Shown piece by piece: positions 12,440-22,500 of a stretch of DNA of 64,000 nucleotides. The notes beneath the pieces are model-generated. The model saw only the letters and a program-made list of their open reading frames with translations. It made no database searches and was not told where the DNA came from. Numbering within the stretch: the stretch's first letter is position 1; every line of letters starts with the position of its first letter. A program made the position numbers and the translations under genes. This DNA comes from Onchidella celtica (taxonomy: Eukaryota > Mollusca > Gastropoda > Systellommatophora > Onchidiidae), in NCBI GenBank assembly GCA_963931925.1, contig OZ007569.1, positions 12,973,663 through 13,037,662 of the forward strand. The letters run 5' to 3'.

Positions 12440-13189
12440 AAACCCTCCCCCTCCCCCCCCCCCCCCCCCGCCAAAGCATGTATGTATGATCTAGATCACT
12501 CATATGCCCACCACTCAATCGAAGATCATCTTGAGAGGACAAAGGCAGAGATTAATTTATGCAAATAAAAGAAAGCTGTGCAAAGGCCGCTGAATTAAGA
12601 AATAGCAAGAAAAAGCTGGTGCGGAGAGAGAAGAAAATTGAACGTTTTCATGTCTATTCTCTTCTTTCTTTCTTTCTTTATATGATCCAGTTATACCTCT
12701 AAAATATATATATTTTTTGTTTCTGTATGAAGGTGAACATTTTTCCTTGTTATATACTACTAACATGCCCTTCTCATGATTTTCTTTTCAAAGCTATGCA
12801 TGTTGTAATTTTCATGACTGTTACTAGTTTTACCAGTTATGAACTTGTTATTTTGAAGAACGTTGTTTGGGGGACGTAGTCTGATTACAAAACCAAACAG
12901 AAAATATTGCGGTGTTCACTGTTCAGCTTTAACTTTCTATGTAAAAAAAAAAACTGTCTCCGCAACAACAGCCTGTGTTGCATCGTATTTGTAGTATATC
13001 TATTATGACTTTGACATAATTATAGGCGGGGATGGGATTACTATTCCTTGAGACGTCGAACAGCCAGCGCCTGCTCGCTAGTGAATCCTTTCCAAGTCAA
13101 CATGGCGCGCATGTAGGCCAATTGGGGCCATTGCGACGCGTTGCACTTGTGCATGCGTGCGGACTCTAGTTTATTATAGTATCTCTATG

Positions 13190-14333
13190 CATACAACACA
13201 CTACATACGCACGGGATACGAGTGACAGACACTCCCTTGTCTAGCCTAGTAGTAGTGTAGTACTGGGCGGGTGACAGAACAATAAATTGTCTTGCAAAAT
13301 TTTAATAAAACATCGTACCGGCCCGGTGTTTTGTATCAAATTCATAGTAAATTTGACGCTGATTACGAATCTGAGGTCAAAAAAGCAAAAATGTAAAAAA
13401 AATATATTTATTTCTACCTCACCACTCCCCTCTACCTGCCGCCCGATGGAAAAATATATGGCAGAGCCTAAATTTCTGGCCCCGTGCCGCACCCCGGGCC
13501 CGGCCTCATGAAATCGGCCACACACGCAACGATTTTCGACGGTTTTGGAGATCCGGGGCCAGATCCTTACGTGTGTGGGGCCCTAGTTTAAATATACTAT
13601 TAGTATTACATTTCCTGAGTAAAATTATTTTAAAACGTACGCGTATTCAGTTGACTGGATTGGGCTTGGTTAGGTGAGTTTTTTTTTTTCGCTGAATATA
13701 TGGCCTTAGTTTTAATACATGCACTTTTCTTTATTCGAGGGCGTATGAAATATCTGAGTGTGTAAGTCTGTCTAAAACGCAATGTAGGGCCTACATCGGG
13801 TCATGTATTTGGCTGAATACTTGCTTTTAACGTATGTGTGAAGCACACATTATTCAGATTTAGGGTTCAGATATATTTACACAAAAATTTTGTGTTTTGC
13901 TTCTTCCTTTGCTCGAATTTTCCGCACTGTTTTGCCCGAATCTGAAAAGGCAGTCCCCCCCCCCCCCACACCCGCCTGCTCCTAGCTGTTGGGCCCGTGG
14001 TGTGCCATATTTTATCCCTTCTAAGTTATGGTCGTTGACTTTACCAGTCGAATGGTTGAAAGCAGCTTACGACCACTGCCGGATCCTGGGGAGCACCATA
14101 TCAGTTCTGTAGAGTCAGGGTGGCATGGTAGCTGCTGCAGTCTTAGGACTTCGTGGCGTGCTCAAGGGTGGTGATATCAGTAGCGTAATATTTTCATCCT
14201 GTGTATCCCTGACCATACAGCTAATTTTTCTCTTCCAACCCTGCTTGCAGTCGTTTCATCGTAGGTAGCATATGTTGAGTAAATCGATAAATTTTCTTCA
14301 GAGAGGCAATGATCCACCTTTCAATAACGTGTA
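13190..14333. other. No supported gene
   Basis: Sequence between the P-like element and the next LTR, containing a C tract near 13955. No coding sequence recognised. Confidence 0.45.
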
Positions 14334-14597
14334 TGTCACGAGCGAGTGAGCGGGGGTCAATAAGTGCGGGGAAGGGGTCTTGAAACGTGCATGTTGTGAG
14401 TTAAGTTGAGGCTTAGTCCAGGCAAGATCTGGGTAGTCAAATCACTGCAAGTTAAGAAGTCCCAAGAGACAGACGGAAGAGAGCAGTCGGGAGATTGTGT
14501 ATATTCCAGTAATGACTGGTAGGTTGGACTATGATTGATAATTATGATGATTGATGTACTATATTCGCCTATGATAATGATGTAAATAAGTTATATG

Positions 14598-15853
14598 TGT
14601 GAGAGGATGAACGACTTTCTATTTTTAATGTGCTTTCATGGTAACTCTGGTGCGTGAGTGAGGGACGGCCACTCATAGTAGTTTATGGGCACTTGACCGG
14701 CCACTCATAGTAGTTTATGGGCACTTGACCGAGTACCATTAATTGGATTATTTCCCTTGTGATACTAGCGCGGGACCCGTTATTCACATCACGGTGAAAA
14801 GCGCGCATTTTGATTGGTCAGTTGGAAATGTTGACCACCGGGCTTCCAACTCTTATATCATGGCTTTAAGTTTCTTACAACTCGCTCCTTCGTTGTTATC
14901 CACCGACAGAAAGACGGGAACCCGAATTCATTGTTGGGAGTAGGCAATACCCTATCGGTACAATATAGGTATTTATGATAACGGTTGTTATCAACGGAGA
15001 TACGTCATATTAATGGACTAAAATATCCCACACAAATCTGGCAAATGTTGTTAGTCCTGACACTTTGAAAATTTATATTAAAACTATTACCGGGTTTCTG
15101 GTATAAGTAGTCAGGTAGAATTGTAGCAGCAAGTTTCTACTTTATAATGGCACCAATTTTGTTGTACTTTGATGCACATATCCTATTGAAATAATTAATA
15201 AGAGGGTCTCGGATTTAAAGTAAACCACGAGTTAGACGCATGTTATCCCCGATAATTCCAACCTGGGTCAAATTTATTCAATTATAGCTGTAGGGGACCA
15301 TAGAGTAATTTCTGCAGTTTACTGGGATACCTAATTGACTTTTGTGTGCACCCTTTTAACCGTACTGTAAATTCGATTGTGTTAGGACCCTAACCGGTTA
15401 TGTAGTTCGGCTGGACTCAATGTCCGAGCCTTTCACTTGTCCAACACTGGACTACGTAATAGCCCTCTCGGACGTCCGCGCTGGCTCATAAAGATGATGC
15501 CAGTTCGAGTGGTCAGTAGACTCCATCAAAGACGCCGCAACGATAGGAAGCACAAGTGGGCCTTGCAGTACAATAGACCGGCGGCGGCCTGCCGTGGCGC
15601 ACCTCGCCCAAAACATGGCCTAGTCCAGTTGCGCCAGTAGCAGAGAGACTTTGGCTTATGGCTGGTTGGGCTTCTTTTTTTGCTTGGTAGGGTTCTCCTA
15701 TGCCTTTTTGTTTGGTAGTGATACCTTTGTTAGGCTTTTTGAATAAATAAGATTGCCAGCAGAACCCTGTGTTTGTTAATCCTGTGTATCCTTAAGGGAG
15801 TTACTATTGAACCCACGCAGTAACCACATTAGCCACTCGTAGTTCATCCAACA
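14598..15853 (+). mobile_element. Nested solo LTR of the tRNA-Leu-primed family
   Basis: 1256 bp, TGTGAGAGGATGAACG to TAGTTCATCCAACA, flanked by TATG (14594-14597 and 15854-15857). It is the reverse complement of the LTRs at 7955-9169 and 10217-11443. It has a private 32-bp tandem duplication (GCCACTCATAGTAGTTTATG unit) near 14670-14732. AATAAA near 15742 lies close to the 3' end. The paralogous outer LTR at 55990-57219 has the uninterrupted site AAGTATATGTGAGG. Confidence 0.9.
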
Positions 15854-16261
15854 TATGTGAGGAATGTGAAAGGCATTGATTACTGTGTATAGAGATGTGC
15901 GCAAGGAGCGATAGATGTAAGTTAGGATCATGGATTCGTAGCGAGAGTGAGTACTGTGTAATACGGTGGAGGTGTGTTACCGTAAGATGTGTGGTGAGTG
16001 AAATGTGGACTATTGTGTGTACGTGAAGTGGATAGTAATTGTATGGTGTTATAGAGATGTAATGTTATTCTTATAGGTGCCGGGGTCGGGCCGTGAGGCT
16101 ACCTGTGGTGGAGAGACTAGCACAGGGGATAGGCCAGCATAAGGAAATGCTTGGGTTGGGCAGAAGGCTACCCACAGGCCAGGCTGAGTGAAGCTGTCGC
16201 GCAGGACAGCGAAAGCACATGAGTCGTGGCAGTCTGGCCACAGACAGGGACGTTATGTATT

Positions 16262-16378
16262 GAGATGTTAATGTGCTATTAAGATGTTAATGTGCTATTA
16301 AGATGTTAATGTGCTATTAAGATATGAATGTGCTATTGAGATACTAATGTGCTATTGAAATATTAATGTGCTATTAAG
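16262..16378 (+). repeat. 19-bp minisatellite inside the outer LTR
   Basis: About six copies of AGATGTTAATGTGCTATTA, degenerating toward the 3' end. The equivalent part of the copy at 55990-57219 carries a different minisatellite. Confidence 0.85.
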
Positions 16379-16720
16379 GCATTGGGGGGAGATTGAGATA
16401 CGGAGATCAGGTTGAGCAGGAGCCAGTAAGAGAGGCCCGCAAGTAGTACCTACATTGAGGTGAGGCTGAGGCCGAAGCATCTTTAGAAAGTAACTATCGC
16501 GTTGTGGACCCGGAGAAGAATGAATGTTGGGAATACTGACCATTGGATGGTAGTTGAATTCAATACTGTAATGTATGTAATTGCACGTATATCGTTATCT
16601 TTATGTATAATAAATGTGTGAGTCTGTTTGGTTGTTCTGTCAAGTGTTATACTTGTTCGTTCGTGATTGTTGTCCTGTCATAATCATTACATCTCCCAGT
16701 CTGGGATTTGTGACAGTGTA

Positions 16721-17859
16721 TCTTAATTATTATGATACAAAGTCATCCAGATACCTCTCTGCCTCACGGCTTTGCACTAACATTGTGGTTACCTTCCTTT
16801 TCCCGTCGACTGATTGTTTTCGCTGGAAATGGGATGCTTTTTTCAAGGGATTTTAAGTTGACAGCCACGAAATAAGATACCGAACTGAAATAATTTTGAA
16901 GACAGCTGTGACGAATAAACATAGTGGGTTAATTTTAATGTATGTAATCACAGGCTATGACACACAGGGCATTGTTTAGCTATATTGTTTATCTGTTGAG
17001 CAGTTATCTCAGACTTCAGTGGGGAAACGGCTTTATTGCAATAAAGTTTGAGAGAGAATTTTTCGTCAATTCTTGTTCAGCACTGTCCAAAAATATACCT
17101 GTCAATAAACCAATTTAGTATGGAGTCAATGCAAAATTTGAGATCAGAAGGTCCAACCGTGTTAAAAAATACACGTGATCGTGTAATTTGCAAAATTCTT
17201 GGTTCACAGATTTTGAGGAGGTTTATAGTATAAGGATAAATTTCAAAACTTCCTTCTCATGATAATCATTCCTTCGAATCCTAACGGGATGTGTAGAACA
17301 TAATTTGCGCAAGAGGAATGCATGTTGATTGGGAAGTGGGAAATGCCAATTTGTGAGAAAAAGGAATCAAGTACATAATAAGTGTGGTAAACAGCTTTTG
17401 CATTTTGTGAAAGTGCCAACCACTTTACCATACCATGGACATTAGAGGAATGAGCAACTTCGGGCAGATTCATAGATCAGGACCCAGAACTGGTATGTCT
17501 TAAAAAAGATTTATCCCAGGCACTGTCGTTGCTGAGCTAGTTTTTCAAGACGAGCTGAGTCTCACAGCGAACCTTCTTGCGTCCTCCAACTCGCTCCGTC
17601 TCTCTCTCTCCCTCTCGCTCTCTCTGGCTCTCAAAAACCGTTTCTTGTGCGCATTAATGCCCTAAGCACGCTGTTCAGATCATGGTAAAAAGTGCTTGAA
17701 AGGCAGTCAAATAAAATAAAGTCGGGCAATAGCCCGAAAGAGGACACCAAGAGAGGAGGAAACTGACCGAAAGAATATACATTATTTTTTTTTTTAATGA
17801 GGGCCTCAGAATTGGTGGCGTTATGATCTGAGTATCAATTGTAGCCTATAATATGTAAA
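16721..17859. other. No supported gene
   Basis: Non-coding sequence between the outer solo LTR and the inverted P-like copy; includes a CTCTCTCT-rich tract near 17600. Short open frames lack recognisable content. Confidence 0.45.
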
Positions 17860-18537
17860 CAAATTTTGAAACTTAAAGATTGGAATGACACTTATACATA
17901 ATGAAATGAGGAGTGAGAGAACCACTTTCATGAGGAAGGCTAAAAAAATCAAAAGTGTTGCAAACAACAATATGGCAATACCCCACGATATACTCATATT
18001 GATAAATACATTACAATAGGGTTTGATCTCTAGCCCTTCCCTATTCTCAATCCAATGCACTAAATGATCAAGTTGTTTGGGCGTATGTTTTATTCATAAT
18101 CATATCAAAGAGGAATTAGGCCTATGGAGATAACCTTGCCACCCAGCCCTGTTTTAACTGGACAATCCAAAACACAAGGGGGGTGAGGTAGGAGGGGTAT
18201 GATGCAGCATTAGATGGCGCGCAAATCTAGACACTATTAGCCCAGAGCATTTAGCATCCTATCTCCTTGAAACTGAAACGTCACTGTGCAGTCAACTCGT
18301 AGCCGCTTCGGCACTTGTTCATAAAAGACCCAGGTCTTTGATTCTCTTCTCTCTCTCTCCCCCCCCCCCCCCCCCCCCGAGTCTTTCGTGTGTTTCTTTC
18401 GCAAGCGTGTACTTATAATTAAGACAAATGGGTGTGCAACCCAACTCAAAATGGCCACAATGCGATTCTATTGGTTCCAAGCCGTGTGGCATCGTGCGGA
18501 CTCTAGTGTAATAATACTATCTCTATGCCCCGCCCAC
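17860..18537 (-). mobile_element. Partial inverted copy of the P-like element
   Basis: Reading the minus strand from 18537, CATAGAGATAGTATTATTAC and about 670 bp after it match the left part of the P-like element (7689-7954 joined to 11444-12000), including the stretches around AAGACCTGGGTCTTTTATGA and TTGATCATTTAGTGCATTAG. Similarity stops near 17860, and no opposite terminus or target duplication was found, so it is truncated. It lacks the LTR insertion at TTAA and so records the pre-insertion state. Confidence 0.75.
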
Positions 18538-18844
18538 CCAAATTAAAAATAAAAATCTCTATGAAATGTCACTGGGCTACTATGAGGATGAGCCATGATG
18601 GGGTTGTTACTTGCGGCGCGGAATAGTTAATAGGCCTGGGATTTCTGAAGAAGGCTGAGATCAGCAAGCTGATATTTAAAGATTTTTAGCATTATATGTA
18701 CAACATTCATTCTAGATCGGTAAAAAACACATTTGGAGAAGATTACAAATAAAACATTTTTATACCCAACCTTTCCCGTTATGATTTTGATGGTGAAATT
18801 TTAGTTCATCAAAATCTGAACACCAAGCTATAATCCATATCCCC

Positions 18845-19465
18845 TGTAGCATCTGCGGGCTACCCCTTGCCCTCCCCCGGTTTTGTTGTTGTGCTGGTGG
18901 CTGAGCATGTGTCCACTACTTTTTCCATCTTATTGTTGACTACCGTCAGAGTGTGCTGTACTCCGTGACCTGACCTTCTTTTCTAGTGAGTAGTTTTTTT
19001 CCTCGCTCGCTTGTTGTCAGGTGTTTTGACTCGTTCAGTAAATATTAGTATGTTCCCGAATATTCGATAACGTTGTGGAAACGAATGTTTACGCCAGATT
19101 TGGCCTTGAGTGATGTAACCTGATGACGTATTGATGCGTGATTGGTTAGTTTGTGCGAGGGCAAAGGTAACGTTTATTTCGGGAACTTTCTGTAGGAATG
19201 TTTATATATATAGACCTGTGTGAGTGGTTGGTGGGGTGAGTAAGTGAGTTTCCTTTTGTGTGGCGTAGATATTTAGTTTCGCTGGTGTCTTCCTAGTAAT
19301 TTATTGTTCGCTATACAGTTATTAAACTTTAGTATTATTTAATCGATCGTGGGATCTCGTGTTTATTTATTTTACAGCTGTAATAGTTTCTTTTTCTAAA
19401 GGGTTGTAGTTAGATCAACTAACTCCCCCCTACTATAACGTGCTAGAACAACCTCAGCTGTTACA
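18845..19465 (+). repeat. 5' LTR
   Basis: TGTAGCATCTGCGGGC to CTCAGCTGTTACA. It contains a TATA-like TTTATATATATAGACC near 19200, consistent with a U3 promoter. Confidence 0.95.
19200..19216 (+). promoter_or_regulatory. Candidate TATA box of the LTR promoter
   Basis: GTTTATATATATAGACC, duplicated in the 3' LTR near 25149. Placement in mid-LTR fits a U3/R boundary shortly downstream. Inferred from sequence only. Confidence 0.5.
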
Positions 19466-19468
19466 TAT

Positions 19469-19486
19469 TGGGGGCTCGTCCGGGAT
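19469..19486 (+). promoter_or_regulatory. Primer-binding site, tRNA-Pro type
   Basis: TGGGGGCTCGTCCGGGAT, 3 nt inside the 5' LTR. It is the classic 18-nt complement to the 3' end of tRNA-Pro, the same as used by murine gammaretroviruses. Confidence 0.9.
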
Positions 19487-19554
19487 CAGATCAAAATTAT
19501 TAGATTTATTTACATAGTTTACTGTAGGAATATCATCGACAAGCTATCTACAAC

Positions 19555-22500
19555 ATGTCGGAGGTTATTGGAAGGCTTAGCCAGGAAGCGGACGCTATGG
19601 AGCTCACTGGGCAGGAGAGACGGGACTACCTCCGTGAAGGCCTAGAAAGAGAAAGACAGCTGGAGGCTCAACGACAGGAGAAGGAGGCTGAACGACAGGC
19701 TCGGGAGAAGGAGATGAACCACGAGCTGGAGATGGAGAGGATCCGCCATCAGGGTGGAGGCGAGTCGACGCAGGGGACCAGCGACCTCGCCAGTTTTAAG
19801 AGACCCAAGCTACCTGCATTTCGGGACAAGAAGGACGATCTGGATAGCTGGTTGCTGCGGTTTGAGAGGTTTGCTGAGACAGCTGAATGGCCCAGATCCA
19901 CCTGGACGACATCACTGTCTGCCCTGCTGACCGGGAGAGCTTTGGAGTGCTTCTGCAGACTACCGATCGACGAAGCCAAGGACTACGACAAGGTCAAGGA
20001 AGCGTTGCAGAAGAGGTACAACCTGTCAGAGGACGGATACAGACTCATGTTCAGACAAGGTAAGCCTGAAGATGGAGAAGATGTTGGAATGTTTTTGACC
20101 AGGATCAAGACCTATCTAGAGAGGTGGATAAAGCTGTCGAAGACGGAGGAGACCTACGAAGGAGTGAGAGATCTGTTCGTCAGAGAGCAATTCATGGATG
20201 CCTGCCCACCAGACCTTGCAACCCATGTGAGGGAGAGGAAACCAAAGACGCTACAGGACATCGCAGATTCAGCGGAGGCGTACCTGGTAGCGAGGAACCG
20301 GACGCTCAGCGGGAGCGCCAGACTGCAGAGCCGGCCAGTGCGATGGAGGCCCAACGGAGACAGAAGCCCACAGGTCTGCCATAGGTGCCAGAGGCCGGGA
20401 CACAAGGCGACGGAGTGTCGTGCAAAGTTAAACGACAAAGGTGAGTTGAAATGTTACCTTTGTGGAAAGCCAGGCCACGTTCGGAGGATGTGTCCAGCCC
20501 AGAAGGATATGGGACGAGGCAAGCCGAACAAGGCGGCGGCGGCCGTAGTTATAGCGGCGGACGAGTCGTCAAGACAAGATGTGACGACGGCTGACACCAG
20601 CATCAACGTTCAAGCGGTAATGAAGGACGGGAAGCTACAGTTAGCGGTGCCTGTTACGTGCGGAGGATGCAGTGACGGAAGGACCGTGGAGAAGCTGAAG
20701 TTACCAGTGATGAAGGGCTTGATTGGAAATCGAGCGGTAGATGTTCTAAGAGATACCGGCTGTGAAGGTGTAGTGGTGCGTCGATCACTGGTGGACGACG
20801 GACAGCTCACCGGTGGGAAGAAACTTATCGCGAGGATCGATAACTCCTTGCTAGCGGCGGAGGAAGCCGTTATCGACGTGAAGACGCCTTACCTGACGGG
20901 CAAAGTGACGGCGCTGTGTCTCCCGGAGACCATCTGCGACCTAGTAGTCGGGAACGTGGACGGAGCGAAGGATCCGTACGACCCTGATACTGAGGTGATG
21001 GTAGAAGCGGTGACCACGAGGGCCCAGGAGAAGAGGAAGGACCGGTCTACGTCGCTGAAGGTGCCGAGGGCAGAACGGCACGCGGGAGTGGATAGAGAGG
21101 AACTTATCCGACTCCAAGAAGAAGACGAAGTCATTAGGAAGTTAGGGCAGAAGAAGATCCCAACTAATAGAGGCAATAAATCTGTTCATTTTGAGAAACA
21201 TGGAGGAGTACTGTACCGGATCTACAAGGACCTGAGACAGGCGACGGTTATAAAGCAAGTGGTACTACCCGAAAAACTGAGAGAGTATGTACTGAGTGTA
21301 GCCCACGACTCGATCGTCGGAGGACACCTCGGCGTGAAGAAAACCAAAGACAGAGTTATGAGCAATTTTTATTGGCCTGGAATTGAAGGTGACGTCGCGA
21401 GATACTGCCGCTCATGCGACATATGCCAGAGGACAGTGAACAAAGGAGCGATACCAAAGGTGCACCTGCAGAGTATGCCAGTAGTGGACGTACCATTTAG
21501 GCGAGTGGCCGTGGACTTAGTAGGATCTATCGACCCCCCAAGTGAAGGTGGACATCGGTATATCCTGGTGTACATAGACTACGCTACTCGTTACCCCGAA
21601 GCCACACCCTTGAAGAAGATCGACGCAGAAACGGTAGCAGAAGCCTTAGTGAACATCTACAGCCGTTTGGGTGTGCCCGAAGAGATCTTGTCCGACCAAG
21701 GGACCCAGTTTATGTCAGATGTCATGAAGGAAACGAACAGACTACTGGGAATTCGACAGTCGACCACTACAGTCTACCACCCTATGTGCAACGGGTTGGT
21801 GGAGCGATTCAACGGCACACTGAAGAAAACATTGAGACGACTGTGCGCAGAGCAACCCAAGCAGTGGCACAGATACATCAACCCGCTGCTCTTCGCATAT
21901 CGTGAAGTTCCCCAAGAGTCGATCAAGTTTGCCCCATTCGAGTTGCTGTATGGGAGAACTGTGAGAGGACCCATGCACATCTTACGACAACTATGGACCA
22001 AGGACGTAGAGGAGCCGGAAACGAAGACCAGTTACCAGTACGTCATGGAACTACGTGAGAGGCTGGAGGACACATGGAAGTTAGCGACGGAAGAACTCTC
22101 CAAGGCTCAAGGTAGACAGAAGACCTACTACGACCGGAAGGCGCGAAAGAGGAAGTTCCGCCCCGGAGATGAAGTGTTGGTGCTACTGCCGACGAACACT
22201 AACAAGCTCCTAGTCCAATGGAAGGGACCATATAAGGTAGTCTCAGTTGTCGGTGTTAACGACTATAGAGTCAAGATGGGTGCAAAAGAAAAGACCTTGC
22301 ACGCCAACCTCCTCAAGAGATACATTCCAAGGACGTCAAAAGCAGCAGCAGTGGCAATAGAACCGAGACCTGTTGTGACAGAGATGTGTGGGATGGACAA
22401 CAGTAGGAGAGATACCACGCCTGAACATGTCAACGCCATAAAGGACGGCGGCGGTGATAGTGCTGAGACTGTACTGGCAGAGGACGACCTGATAGACAAG

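Larger units (their letters stand above)
7689..13189 (+). mobile_element. P-element-like DNA transposon with THAP remnant, interrupted by an LTR element
   Basis: The left end reads CATAAAGATATTATTACACT and the right end, reversed, CATAGAGATACTATAATAAA; both continue into CTAGAGTSCGCACG, giving terminal inverted repeats of about 33 bp. The flanks are CATACAAC at 7681-7688 and 13190-13197, a perfect 8-bp target duplication. Termini beginning CAT, an 8-bp duplication and an internal THAP domain are together the hallmarks of the P-element superfamily. Removing the LTR retrotransposon at 7955-11443 leaves about 2 kb, with no recognisable catalytic transposase region, so this is a non-autonomous deletion derivative. 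A second, inverted partial copy lies at 17860-18537. Confidence 0.8.
14334..16715 (+). mobile_element. Solo LTR of a second LTR family, carrying a nested solo LTR
   Basis: Begins TGTCACGAGCGAGTGAG and ends CTGGGATTTGTGACA, flanked on both sides by GTGTA (14329-14333 and 16716-16720), a 5-bp target duplication. Without the nested insertion (14598-15853 plus one TATG) the LTR is about 1.1 kb. A second copy lies inverted at 55990-57219. AATAAA at about 16609 near the 3' end supports the + orientation. The terminal 6 bp form an inverted repeat TGTCAC...GTGACA. No internal region or second LTR adjoins it. Confidence 0.88.

Noticed and set aside
13241..13525. 94-codon minus-strand frame
   Set aside because: It overlaps a 74-codon plus-strand frame; neither has recognisable content.
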